Assembly: GCF_001514195.1 (NCBI RefSeq)
Contig: NZ_KQ948738.1
Coordinates: forward strand, 640,605-704,604
Origin: Streptomyces griseorubiginosus
GTDB lineage: Bacteria > Actinomycetota > Actinomycetes > Streptomycetales > Streptomycetaceae
Direction: 5' to 3'
DNA length: 64,000 nucleotides
Made by a program: the position numbers and the translations under genes. The first letter of the stretch is position 1; each line of letters begins with the position of its first letter. The notes beneath the pieces were generated by a model, which was not told where the DNA came from, did no database searches, and saw only the letters and a list, made by a program, of their open reading frames with translations. Positions 7,002 to 15,205 of this stretch are shown here, piece by piece.

Positions 7002-8567
7002 ATGAAGACGTTCGGCCCCTGGCTCGCCTCCCCGTGGCGGCGCACGACTGTCGCCGTGCTGGCGGGCGCCCTGCCCCTGCTCGCGTTCCCCGCCCCGTCC
7101 CTGTGGTGGTTCGCCTACGTCGCCCTCGTCCCGTGGATCGCGCTGATCCGCTCGGCTCCGACGGCGAAACGGGCGGCCTACGACGGCTGGGCCGGCGGCT
7201 TCGGCTTCATGGTGGGGATGCACCACTGGCTGCTGCCGAGCCTGAGCGTGTTCATCTTCGTCATCGGCGCCCTGCTGGGCGCGCTGTGGGCCCCCTGGGG
7301 CGCGCTGGTACGGCACTTCCTGGCCGGGACGCCCTCGCGTGGCCGGACGGCCGCGGCCGTCGTCGTACTGTCGTCCGGCTGGCTCGGCATCGAACTCGTC
7401 CGTTCCTGGCAGGGCCTCGGCGGCCCGTGGGGCGTGCTCGGCGCCAGCCAGTGGGAGGTCGAACCGGCGCTGCGGCTAGCCTCGGTCGGCGGGGTGTGGC
7501 TGCTCAGCTTCCTGATCGTGGCCCTCAACGTCTGTGTCGCCGTGCTGGTGACGATCCGCGCCTCCCGGGTCCCCGCGGTGGCGGGCCTCGTCGCCACGGC
7601 CGCCGTGACCTCGGCGGCCTGGGTGGGAGCGCCCCGCCCCGACAGCGGCGGCACGACACGGATCGCGGTCGTCCAGCCCGGTGTCATCAACGGCCCCGAC
7701 CAGCGCTTCGCCCGCGAGGAGCAGCTCACCCGGGATCTCGCCGGGAAGGACGTCGACCTGATCGTCTGGGGCGAGAGCAGCGTCGGCTTCGACCTCGGGG
7801 ACCGCCCCGACCTCGCGCAGCGGCTCGCCGGGCTCTCCCAGGAGACGGGCGCCGACATCCTGGTCAACGTCGACGCCCGCCGCTCCGACAAGCCCGGCAT
7901 CTACAAGAGCTCGGTCCTCGTCGGCCCCGACGGGCTCACCGGCGACCGCTACGACAAGATGCGGCTCGTCCCCTTCGGCGAGTACATCCCGGCCCGCTCG
8001 CTGCTCGGCTGGGCCACCTCGGTCGGCAAGGCGGCCGGGGAGAACCGCAGGCACGGCTCCGAGCAGGTGGTCATGGACGTCGGCCACGGCCTGAAGGTCG
8101 GTCCGATGGTGTGCTTCGAGTCGGCGTTCCCCGACATGAGCCGGCATCTGGCCGAGGACGGCGCCCAGGTGCTGATCGCCCAGTCGGCGACCTCGTCCTT
8201 CCAGCAGAGCTGGGCCCCCGAGCAGCACGCCTCGCTCGCCGCCCTGCGCGCCGCCGAGACGGGCCGCCCGATGGTCCACTCGACGCTCACCGGGGTCTCC
8301 GCGGTCTACGACGCGAGCGGCCGGCGCGTCGGAGGGTGGGTCGGCACCGACGCCAGCACCTCGCGCGTGTACGACGTACCGCTGGCCGACGGCACGACGC
8401 CGTACGTCCGCTTCGGGGACTGGACCGTGCACCTGGCCCTGCTGGTCCTGCTGGCGTGGTGCGCGACCGACGGCCTGCGCACGCTCCGGCTCAGGCGGAC
8501 CGCTCCTGAACCGCGAGTACCACCCGCTCGCACAGCTCATGGGTCGCCAGCGCGTCCCGGGCGCTGA
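7002..8567 (+). CDS. lnt: Apolipoprotein N-acyltransferase
   Basis: 521 residues. The N-terminal half (about 15-215) is a set of membrane helices; the C-terminal half is a nitrilase-fold domain facing outside. The catalytic triad of Lnt is present: Glu in WGESSVG (about 258), Lys in YDKMRLVPFGEY (about 319) and Cys in VCFESAFP (about 371). It transfers a third acyl chain to the N-terminal Cys of lipoproteins; several candidate substrates are in this window (lipoboxes at the genes ending 10731, 12657, 17954 and 45623). The GGGTAGGAGGC upstream of the ATG is a strong RBS. The last 77 bp overlap the convergent oxidoreductase gene. Confidence 0.95.
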   Translation: MKTFGPWLASPWRRTTVAVLAGALPLLAFPAPSLWWFAYVALVPWIALIRSAPTAKRAAYDGWAGGFGFMVGMHHWLLPSLSVFIFVIGALLGALWAPWGALVRHFLAGTPSRGRTAAAVVVLSSGWLGIELVRSWQGLGGPWGVLGASQWEVEPALRLASVGGVWLLSFLIVALNVCVAVLVTIRASRVPAVAGLVATAAVTSAAWVGAPRPDSGGTTRIAVVQPGVINGPDQRFAREEQLTRDLAGKDVDLIVWGESSVGFDLGDRPDLAQRLAGLSQETGADILVNVDARRSDKPGIYKSSVLVGPDGLTGDRYDKMRLVPFGEYIPARSLLGWATSVGKAAGENRRHGSEQVVMDVGHGLKVGPMVCFESAFPDMSRHLAEDGAQVLIAQSATSSFQQSWAPEQHASLAALRAAETGRPMVHSTLTGVSAVYDASGRRVGGWVGTDASTSRVYDVPLADGTTPYVRFGDWTVHLALLVLLAWCATDGLRTLRLRRTAPEPRVPPARTAHGSPARPGR

Positions 8568-9396
8568 GCACCTTTCCCGCCCGCACGGCGTCGAGGAAGG
8601 CGAACACGGCCTGCTCGATGCCGCGCTGCCTGGCCACCGGCACCCAGTCGCCGCGCCGCCGCACGGTCGGCTGGCCCTTGTGGTCGACGACCTCGGCGAG
8701 ATTGAGCACCTGGCGCTTGGTGTCCTGACCGGACACCTCCAGGATCTCCTCGGCGGAGCCGCTGAGCCGGTTCATCACGCCGAGCGCGGTGAATCCGTCC
8801 CCGGCGAGCTGGAGCACGACGTGGTGGAGCAGTCCGTCCCGCACGCGCGCGCGTACCGTCACGTCGTCGACCGGGCCGGGCACCAGGAAGCGCAGGGTGT
8901 CGACGACGTGGATGAAGTCGTCGAGGATCATCGCGCGCGGCTCCTCGGGGAGCCCGATCCGGTTCTTCTGCATGAGGATCAGCTCGCGCGGGTGCTCGGC
9001 GCACTGTGTGTACCCGGGCGCGAACCGCCGGTTGAACCCGACCGCCAGTGAGACGTTCCGCTCCTCGGCGAGCGCCACCAGCCGGGCGGAGTCGGCGAGT
9101 TCGTAGGCGAGCGGCTTGTCGACGTAGGTCGGCACGCCCGCGTCGAGGAGCCGTTCGACGATGTCGGGGTGCGCGTCGGTCGGGGCGTGCACGAAGGCCG
9201 CGTCGAGGTCCTGGGCGATCAGCGCGTCGAGGTCGGCGTGCCGCCGGTCGTCCGGGAGGTGCAGGCCGTCGGCGACGCTGGTGAGGGTGGCGGGGGTGCG
9301 CGTCTGGAGGTGCAGTTCGACGTCGGGACGGCCGCCGAGCACCGGGAGGTACGCCTTCCGCGCGATGTCACCGAGTCCGATGCAGCCGACCTTCAC
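8491..9396 (-). CDS. Gfo/Idh/MocA-family oxidoreductase
   Basis: 301 residues starting at GTG 9396 with GGAGGAG just upstream. KVGCIGLGDIARKAYLPVLG is the NAD(P)-binding Rossmann start; VPTYVDKPLAYE holds the family DKP/EKP motif with the catalytic Lys; the remainder is the alpha/beta substrate domain with DDFIHVVDTLRFL. Such enzymes oxidise or reduce sugars, inositols or cyclic amides; the substrate is unknown. It converges on and overlaps lnt by 77 bp. It is shorter than typical members (330-400), mainly in the C-terminal domain. Confidence 0.87.
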   Translation of the reverse strand: MKVGCIGLGDIARKAYLPVLGGRPDVELHLQTRTPATLTSVADGLHLPDDRRHADLDALIAQDLDAAFVHAPTDAHPDIVERLLDAGVPTYVDKPLAYELADSARLVALAEERNVSLAVGFNRRFAPGYTQCAEHPRELILMQKNRIGLPEEPRAMILDDFIHVVDTLRFLVPGPVDDVTVRARVRDGLLHHVVLQLAGDGFTALGVMNRLSGSAEEILEVSGQDTKRQVLNLAEVVDHKGQPTVRRRGDWVPVARQRGIEQAVFAFLDAVRAGKVLSARDALATHELCERVVLAVQERSA

Positions 9397-9495
9397 GTGG
9401 ACTCCTCCAACGGTTGTCTGCGGGGCCTTGCCGGAAGCATACGGGCGGCCGCGAAATCGTTGGTGGCCGGTGCTTCCCCGGGGGAGGATGCGGCC

Positions 9496-10008
9496 ATGAG
9501 CACCGAGCGCAGCGAACCCGCGACGACCGCCGACGAACGCACCATGCTGGAAGGCTGGCTGGACTACCACCGGGGCACTCTCGCCTGGAAATGCGAAGGA
9601 CTGACCGACGCCCAGCTCCGGACCGCCTCGGTGGAGCCGTCCACGCTGTCCCTGATGGGCCTGGTGCGGCACATGGCCGAGGTGGAGCGCAGCTGGTTCC
9701 GCCGGGTCCTGACCGACGAGGACGCGGGACCGATCTACTACAGCGAGGCCGACCCGGACGGCGAGTTCCGTCTCACCGAGGCCGACACCTGGCAGGAGGC
9801 GTACGGCACCTGGCAGGCCGAGATCGACAAGGCCCGCGAGAACGCCGCACGCTTCGGCCTGGACGACGTCACCGTGGGCAAGCACCGCAGGACCGGCGAG
9901 CGCTTCAACCTGCGCTGGCTCTACACCCACATGATCGAGGAGTACGCCCGTCACAACGGGCACGCCGACCTGATCCGCGAGCGCATCGACGGCTCGACCG
10001 GCGACTGA
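9496..10008 (+). CDS. DinB-family (DUF664) four-helix protein
   Basis: 170 residues. WLDYHRGTLAWKCEGLTDAQL, then LMGLVRHMAEVERSWFRRVL, and WLYTHMIEEYARHNGHADLI near the end give the three metal-ligand histidines of the DinB/YfiT fold. Actinobacterial DUF664 members are often mycothiol- or bacillithiol-dependent S-transferases (family knowledge). The start ATG has GGGGAGGAT upstream. It is divergent from the Gfo/Idh gene. Substrate unknown. Confidence 0.87.
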   Translation: MSTERSEPATTADERTMLEGWLDYHRGTLAWKCEGLTDAQLRTASVEPSTLSLMGLVRHMAEVERSWFRRVLTDEDAGPIYYSEADPDGEFRLTEADTWQEAYGTWQAEIDKARENAARFGLDDVTVGKHRRTGERFNLRWLYTHMIEEYARHNGHADLIRERIDGSTGD

Positions 10009-10017
10009 GGCCGGTGC

Positions 10018-10076
10018 CGGCGAGGCGGGCGCCGGGAGGCGAGTGCCGGGAGGCGAGTGCGGGGAGGCCGGTGCGA
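10018..10076 (+). repeat. Short degenerate tandem repeat (GGGAGGCGAGTGCC type)
   Basis: Three to four imperfect copies of a 14-15 bp unit, core GGAGGCGAGTGC, follow the DinB gene stop. No gene or hairpin is evident here. Confidence 0.5.
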
Positions 10077-10137
10077 TGAGGCGAGTGCCGTCAGCACCGG
10101 GAGGCATGAGCACGCCGTACGGGCACGGAGATCACCC

Positions 10138-10731
10138 GTGCGGGGCAACCTGCGCTTGTCCGCTGTCGCCCGGGTCGTCCGAACCAGCAGAGTGACGCGG
10201 GTGCATCGAACCACGACTACCGCAACGCTCCTGGTCACCGTGGCTGTCTCGGCCCTCACCGGCTGTGTGACGATCCAGCGTCCACCGGTGACCGGGCCGC
10301 CGCCCACCACGGCGCCCTCCCAGGCGCCGGGCCCGGAGGGCGCCCGGCCGGACGGTCAGGCGGAGCCGCAGATCGTGCAGGCTCCGGCCCAGGAGGCCCT
10401 GTCCATGATCGACCCGTCCCGGTCGGCGAAACCGGGCGGGGACGCGCCGCGCACCGCCCCGGGGACCGCGGCGGCTCCTGCACGACCGGAGCACCGACAC
10501 CCGGAACACCCGCGTCCGGAGCACCCCGTGCACGCGGCGCCACCCGAGCGGCGGCACTCGGACGTACGCCGCCCCCGGCCGCCGCGCGTCGAGATCCCGG
10601 ACGTGGCCACGTCGATCCCCAAGTCGGTCCCCAGGAGCCAGAAGGACGTCTGCGCGCTCGGCAGGAAGTACGGGCGCTGGCAAGAGGGCAGCGCGGAGTC
10701 GGTCATCTGCGACCAGACGTACACGCGCTGA
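10138..10731 (+). CDS. Putative lipoprotein, Pro/His-rich
   Basis: 197 residues from GTG 10138, which has GGAG seven bases upstream; a shorter start at GTG 10201 would give a more typical 21-residue signal. The hydrophobic run TATLLVTVAVSALTGC ends in an LTGC lipobox, so the mature protein is expected to be lipidated outside the membrane. The middle is low-complexity Pro/Ala/His/Glu (HRHPEHPRPEHPVHAAPPER), followed by a better conserved-looking tail VPRSQKDVCALGRKYGRWQE with two cysteines. No family recognised. Confidence 0.7.
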   Translation: MRGNLRLSAVARVVRTSRVTRVHRTTTTATLLVTVAVSALTGCVTIQRPPVTGPPPTTAPSQAPGPEGARPDGQAEPQIVQAPAQEALSMIDPSRSAKPGGDAPRTAPGTAAAPARPEHRHPEHPRPEHPVHAAPPERRHSDVRRPRPPRVEIPDVATSIPKSVPRSQKDVCALGRKYGRWQEGSAESVICDQTYTR

Positions 10732-10802
10732 GGAACTGGGCTGCGGCTGGGCGGTGCGTCGGCTGAGCGACGCTGCGGCTGGGCGAGGCATCGGCTGGAC
10801 CC

Positions 10803-10877
10803 GGTCGCGGATGGCCTGGTCGCGGATGGCCTGGTCGCGCATGGGCCGGTCGCGGATGGTCCGGTCGCGGATGGGCG
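10803..10877. repeat. 15-bp tandem repeat, five copies
   Basis: GGTCGCGGATGGCCT-type units begin at 10803, 10818, 10833, 10848 and 10863, with one to three mismatches. They lie between two convergent stops. A reverse-strand reading gives an IRDRP-type peptide repeat, but with no coding context. Confidence 0.75.
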
Positions 10878-10901
10878 AACGGCCGTAGGGCCGCCGTCGG
10901 G

Positions 10902-11489
10902 TCAGGGCCGCTGCCGCGGCGGCCCCCACCCGTCGCTGCCCCCGCCACCTTCGCCGAGCCGCAGCTCCAGTCTGCTGATCGCGGCCCGTACCCCGTCGCT
11001 GTAGCTGTCCTCGCCGAGCTCGGCCGAGGCTCTGCGGGCGCGACGGAGATGGGAGCGGGCGGCGTCGGTGCGGCCGAGGCGCACGTAGTCCGCGGCCAGA
11101 TTCAGGTGCAGCGAGGGGTACAGGGCGCGCACCGCGAGCGCGCCCTCGTGACGGATGAGCCGGTCGTCGGTGAGTTCCTCGGCGGCCGTCAGGGCTCTGA
11201 GGTCCCAGGCGAGTTCGTCGCAGGGGTCGTCCTGGGCGTCGGCCATGTAGTGCGCGAGGGTGCAGCGGTGCAGCGGGTCGCCGTCCTCACCGATCTCCGC
11301 CCAGAGGGCCAGGTAGCGGTGCCGGGCCTCCTCACGGTCCCCCGCGTGACACAGCATGACGACCTGCCCGATCCGCGTCATCACGGCATCCGGCACCGCC
11401 TGCTCCTGTCGCTCCGTCAAAGAGTCCTCCGGGGCTCGTACGACTGTGACGCTGTCCCCCTCGACGCTAGGGCCTGCGCCGCCCTTCAT
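10902..11489 (-). CDS. TPR-like helical protein of unknown function
   Basis: 195 residues from ATG 11489. The sequence is all-helical, with residues like IGQVVMLCHAGDREEARHRY, LALWAEIGEDGDPLHRCTLA and LNLAADYVRLGRTDAARSHL that have the W-LG-Y-A-P spacing of tetratricopeptide repeats, at least two units. Cytoplasmic by appearance. No catalytic motif. A longer in-frame reading upstream is Arg/Gly-rich and not credible. It is flanked by a psuG remnant upstream and a minisatellite downstream. Confidence 0.75.
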   Translation of the reverse strand: MKGGAGPSVEGDSVTVVRAPEDSLTERQEQAVPDAVMTRIGQVVMLCHAGDREEARHRYLALWAEIGEDGDPLHRCTLAHYMADAQDDPCDELAWDLRALTAAEELTDDRLIRHEGALAVRALYPSLHLNLAADYVRLGRTDAARSHLRRARRASAELGEDSYSDGVRAAISRLELRLGEGGGGSDGWGPPRQRP

Positions 11490-11525
11490 GTCGACGGCGC
11501 GTACTCCGATACGCCCATCTGCGAC

Positions 11526-11642
11526 ACCACCACGGTGGCCACCGGGGCGAGCGGAGCGACCACGGTGTCCGCGACGGCACAGCTGGCGGCGCTGGCCGGG
11601 GTGCGGGTGTTCGCGACGGTCGGGCTCGGCGGGGTGCACCGG
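11526..11642 (+). pseudogene. psuG: Remnant of pseudouridine-5'-phosphate glycosidase
   Basis: One frame reads GATTVSATAQLAALAGVRVF followed by ATVGLGGVHR. Intact PsuG enzymes have GATTVxATxxxAALAGIxVFATGGIGGVHRGA at the same place, so about 30 residues match almost exactly, with one glycine changed to Val in the GG-x-GG loop. Upstream catalytic residues and the whole C-terminal half are absent; the flanks do not resemble PsuG and no start or RBS is present. PsuG cleaves pseudouridine 5'-phosphate to uracil and ribose 5-phosphate. This looks like a decayed fragment beside ung. Confidence 0.7.
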
Positions 11643-11826
11643 CAGCGGACCGTCACTCACCGCTCGCCACAAGCCGGCCCCCGCCCCCCGCCGCGGCCAC
11701 CACACGCTCGCCCGCGCATAGGCCCAACCGCCCCCGCGCCGAGCCACTCCACCGAAACGCAGGCCACCCCCACCGGCCAGAACGCCCCCGGTTCGACCCC
11801 TCACCCCACCGAACCGGCCACGAACC

Positions 11827-12510
11827 TCACCCCAGGTTCGGGATGGTCCAGTCGATCGGCTCGTGGCCTTGCGCGGCGACCGCCTCGTTGATCTGGGTGA
11901 AGGGGCGGGAGCCGAAGAACTTCTTCGCCGACAGCGGGGAGGGGTGCGCGCCCTTGACCACCACGTGCCGGCTCTCGTCGATCAGGGGGAGCTTCTTCTG
12001 CGCGTAGTTGCCCCACAGCACGAAGACCGCCGGGTCGGGCCGCTCGGCCACCGCCCGGATCACCGCGTCGGTGAACTTCTCCCAGCCCTTGCCCTTGTGG
12101 GAGTTGGCCTCCCCGGCACGGACCGTGAGCACCGCGTTGAGCAGCAGAACGCCCTGCTGGGCCCACGGCATGAGGTAGCCGTTGTCCGGGATCTCGGTGC
12201 CCAGCTCCTCCTTCATCTCCTTGTAGATGTTCCGGAGGGAGGGCGGGGTCTTCACACCGGGCCGGACCGAGAAGCACAGCCCGTGGCCCTGGCCCTCGCC
12301 GTGGTACGGGTCCTGGCCGAGGATCAGCACCTTCACCCGGTCGTACGGGGTGGCGTCCAGCGCGGCGAAGACCTCCTCGCGCGGCGGGTAGACGGGACCC
12401 TTCGCCCGCTCGTCCTCGACGAACTCCGTCAGCTCCTTGAAGTACGGCTGCTGGAGCTCGTCGCCCAGAACCCCGCGCCAGGACTCGGGCAGCATGGCGA
12501 TGTCGGTCAC
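11827..12510 (-). CDS. ung: Uracil-DNA glycosylase (family 1)
   Basis: 227 residues, normal length. VKVLILGQDPYHGEGQGHGL carries the water-activating loop with the catalytic Asp, the central WAQQGVLLLNAVLTVRAGEA contains the uracil-specificity Asn, and GAHPSPLSAKKFFGSRPFTQ has the HPSPLS minor-groove loop with the catalytic His. It removes uracil from DNA to start base-excision repair. It is transcribed leftward, downstream of the binding-protein gene with 146 bp between, so it may have its own promoter. A psuG fragment lies just beyond its stop. Confidence 0.97.
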   Translation of the reverse strand: MTDIAMLPESWRGVLGDELQQPYFKELTEFVEDERAKGPVYPPREEVFAALDATPYDRVKVLILGQDPYHGEGQGHGLCFSVRPGVKTPPSLRNIYKEMKEELGTEIPDNGYLMPWAQQGVLLLNAVLTVRAGEANSHKGKGWEKFTDAVIRAVAERPDPAVFVLWGNYAQKKLPLIDESRHVVVKGAHPSPLSAKKFFGSRPFTQINEAVAAQGHEPIDWTIPNLG

Positions 12511-12606
12511 GTCAATTCCTCACGATGTGCGGTCACTTACCGGCTCGAAAGCCTTCTTGCAGGCTTCAGAACCTACAACCGACCACTGACAATCGCCGCC
12601 GCCCGC

Positions 12607-12652
12607 CCCGGAATCCGCGATCACCCGGAATCCGCGACCGCCCCGGAATCCG
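12607..12652. repeat. Short direct repeat CCCGGAATCCGCGA
   Basis: Two complete copies (12607-12620 and 12624-12637) and a partial third (12642-12652), with a 17-18 bp period, lie between the binding-protein stop and ung. Function unknown. Confidence 0.6.
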
Positions 12653-12656
12653 GGAG

Positions 12657-14237
12657 CTACCAGCTGGTCTTCCAGTACAGCTCCCACATCGTCATCATGG
12701 TCGCCGGGTCGATGACCTTCTCGAGGCCGGCGATCTCCTCGCTCGCCGCCACGTACTGCTTGCCCTGCCACAGCGGGACCAGCCGCGCGTCGTTCACGAA
12801 GACCTGCTGGGCCTCCTCGATCTGCGGCCCCACGGCCCCGCGGTCGCTCTCGGCACGGGACTGCGGCAGCAGCTTGCCGGTGATCTCGGGGGCGTCGTAC
12901 GGGGTGCCGAGGGCGTTCTGCTTGCCGACGAAGGGGGAGATGAAGTTGTCGGCGTCGTGGAAGTCGGGGAACCAGCCGCGCCCGAACACCGGGTACTCGC
13001 CGTTCTGGTAGCCCTGGACGTAGGTCTTCCACGGGCGGCTCTTGAGGGTGATCGTGAACAGGCCGGAGGACTCCAGCTGCTTCTTCAGCTCCTCGAAGGC
13101 GGGCTTGGTCGTGGAGCCGTAGCGGTCGCTGGTGTACCAGAGGGTCAGCGGCACGCGCTCGGTGATCCCCGCGTCCCTGAGGAGCTTTCTGGCCTTGGGC
13201 ACGCTGGGGTCCCCGAAGTCGTCGAAGAAGCCCGTGGTGTGGCCGGTCAGTCCGGCCGGGACCATCGAGTACAGCGGTTCGACGGTGTCCTTGTAGACGT
13301 AGTGGACGAGGGCCGGGCGGTCGACGACCTGGGCGACGGCCTTGCGGACCGCGAGCTTCGCGGACCACGGGTCCTTCGGGTTGAACACCAGGTAGCTGAT
13401 CTCGGTGGTGGGGTTCTCGACGAGCTGGAGCCCCTCCTTGCGCTGGTTGACCTCGATGTCCACGGTGTCGGAGGCGCCGAGGCCCCGGTAGACGACCGCG
13501 ATCTCCTTGTCCTTGAGGGCCTTGACCATCTCGTCGGACCGCGAGAAGTAGCGGATGGTGACGGCGTTGTTCTGGAGGTCCGCTATGCCCTTGTAGTTGT
13601 CGTTGCGGACCAGTTCGGCCTTCTCGCCCTCCTGGTAGGAGTCGAGGCGGTACGGCCCGGAGCCGTTGATCCTGCCGTCCTTGCGGATCGCGGTCGCGGA
13701 GTACTCCTCCGGGTCCACGATCGACATGGCGGGCGTGGTGAGCACCAGGGGGAAGGTGGCGTCGGGCTGGCTGAGGTGGAAGACGATCTCGCGGTCGCCC
13801 TTGGTCTGGACCCGGGAGAGGGTGCCCAGCAGGCCCGCGGGGCCGCCGTTGACGTTGATCCTCTTGATGCGGTCGAAGGAGTACTTGACCGCCTGGGCGT
13901 CCAGCGGGTGACCGTCGGAGAACTTCAGCCCCTCGCGCAGCGTGCAGCTGTACACGGTGCTCGACGTGTCGGTGAACTCGCAGTGCTCGGCGGCGTCGGG
14001 CTCGGGGTCGGAGCCGTTGGGCGAGTAGTTGAGGAGCGTCTGGTAGACGTTGCGGAACAGCTCCCAGGAGTTGTCCCAGGAGGCCGCCGGGTCCAGCGTG
14101 GCCGGGGCACTGGTGGTCCCCACGACGATCGTCTTGGCGTCGTCGGAGGAGCCCGAGGAGAACACACCGCATCCGGCCACCGTGGAAAGGGACACGAGGG
14201 CCGCGAAAGGCGGCAGGTATCGGTTCCGCATGAACAC
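12657..14237 (-). CDS. Family 5 (oligopeptide-type) ABC substrate-binding lipoprotein
   Basis: About 526 residues. The signal LPPFAALVSLSTVAGCGVFS ends in a VAGC lipobox. The mature part carries the SBP_bac_5 pattern: TLDPAASWDNSWELFRNVYQ, then YSCTLREGLKFSDGHPLDAQ and VVDRPALVHYVYKDTVEPLY. It would capture peptides or nickel-type ligands outside the membrane and hand them to an ABC permease. No permease or ATPase gene adjoins, so it is an orphan binder. The start GTG 14237 has GAGGAG seven bases upstream; ATG 14231 is the alternative. Substrate unknown. Confidence 0.9.
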   Translation of the reverse strand: MFMRNRYLPPFAALVSLSTVAGCGVFSSGSSDDAKTIVVGTTSAPATLDPAASWDNSWELFRNVYQTLLNYSPNGSDPEPDAAEHCEFTDTSSTVYSCTLREGLKFSDGHPLDAQAVKYSFDRIKRINVNGGPAGLLGTLSRVQTKGDREIVFHLSQPDATFPLVLTTPAMSIVDPEEYSATAIRKDGRINGSGPYRLDSYQEGEKAELVRNDNYKGIADLQNNAVTIRYFSRSDEMVKALKDKEIAVVYRGLGASDTVDIEVNQRKEGLQLVENPTTEISYLVFNPKDPWSAKLAVRKAVAQVVDRPALVHYVYKDTVEPLYSMVPAGLTGHTTGFFDDFGDPSVPKARKLLRDAGITERVPLTLWYTSDRYGSTTKPAFEELKKQLESSGLFTITLKSRPWKTYVQGYQNGEYPVFGRGWFPDFHDADNFISPFVGKQNALGTPYDAPEITGKLLPQSRAESDRGAVGPQIEEAQQVFVNDARLVPLWQGKQYVAASEEIAGLEKVIDPATMMTMWELYWKTSW

Positions 14238-14380
14238 GCGCTCGCTCCTCGAAATGCCGTGCCGAGAGTCGGCAAAACATACCGCAGGGCCGCGCACACT
14301 CAACCGGTTCGTCCACAGGCTGCTTGATCACCGTCCTGGTGATGACCCTGTGATGCCGTTGTGCGGCTTTTGTGCGTCGA

Positions 14381-14413
14381 CACGGGCGCCGTCACTGTCA
14401 ACGGACGCCCGTG
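14381..14413 (-). terminator. Hairpin downstream of the reductase operon
   Basis: CACGGGCG (14381-14388) pairs with CGCCCGTG (14406-14413); the inner bases CGT/ACGG extend the stem with one bulge. It lies 16 bp past the stop of the leftward SDR gene. There is no long T-run, as is common in Streptomyces. Confidence 0.55.
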
Positions 14414-14428
14414 CCGAGGCGAGGAGAA

Positions 14429-15193
14429 TCAGCCCACGCCGGCGTTGAGGAAGATGCCGCCGTCGACGACGAGCGTCTGGCCGGTGACCCAGTCGGACTG
14501 CTCGGAGGTGAGGAAGGCCGCGGCGCCGCCGATGTCGGAGGGCACTCCGAGCCGGGCCAGCGGGTAGGACGCGGCGGCCTCGGCCTCGCGGCCCTCGTAC
14601 AGGGCCTGCGCGAACTTGGTCTTCACGACGGCCGGGGCGATCGCGTTGACCCGTACCTTGGGCGCGAACTCGTGGGCGAGCTGCTGGGTGAGGTTGATCA
14701 TCGCGGCCTTGCTGACGCCGTAGGCGGCGATGAAGGGCGAGGGCGCGATGCCCGCGACGGAGGCGATGTTGACGATCGCGCCGCCGTTGTCCTTCTGCCA
14801 GGCGTGCCAGGTCTTCTGGGCGAAGCCGAGCGCCGAGATCACGTTGGTCTCGAAGACCTTGCGGGCCACATTGAGGTCGAGGTCGGCGATCGGCCCGAAC
14901 ACCGGGTTGGTCCCGGCGTTGTTGACCAGGTAGTCGACGCGGCCGAAGGCCTCCATGGCGCGCTCGACGGCGACGGCCTGGTGGGCCTCGTCGTGCGCCT
15001 TGCCCGCGACGCCGACGGCCCGGTCGGAGCCGAGCTGCTCGACGGCCTCCTTGAGGGCGTCCTCGTTGCGGCCGGTGATGACGACCCGGTCGCCGCGGGC
15101 GACGAGCGCCTCGGCGACGCCGTAACCGATACCGCGGCTCGCGCCCGTGATGAGCGCGACCTTGCCCGAGAGCTCGGGGAGCTGCGAAGTCAT
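14429..15193 (-). CDS. SDR-family oxidoreductase, FabG-like
   Basis: A 254-residue classical short-chain dehydrogenase. VALITGASRGIGYGVAEAL is the TGxxxGIG cofactor loop; DYLVNNAG is the NNAG motif; IVNIASVAGIAPSPFIAAYG with YGVSK gives Ser and the YxxxK pair. The C-terminal SDWVTGQTLVVDGG is typical of 3-oxoacyl reductases. It lies 12 bp downstream of the second reductase, so they form an operon. The pair probably corresponds to the adjacent FabG homologues described in S. coelicolor (recall). The real substrate could be acyl-ACP, acyl-CoA or another ketone. Confidence 0.9.
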   Translation of the reverse strand: MTSQLPELSGKVALITGASRGIGYGVAEALVARGDRVVITGRNEDALKEAVEQLGSDRAVGVAGKAHDEAHQAVAVERAMEAFGRVDYLVNNAGTNPVFGPIADLDLNVARKVFETNVISALGFAQKTWHAWQKDNGGAIVNIASVAGIAPSPFIAAYGVSKAAMINLTQQLAHEFAPKVRVNAIAPAVVKTKFAQALYEGREAEAAASYPLARLGVPSDIGGAAAFLTSEQSDWVTGQTLVVDGGIFLNAGVG

Positions 15194-15205
15194 GTTCCGT
15201 TTCCT

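Noticed and set aside
10132..10929. Reverse-strand coding of the 15-bp repeat as an IRDRP peptide protein
   Set aside because: It is antisense to the lipoprotein gene, which has a lipobox and an RBS, and has no recognisable domain.
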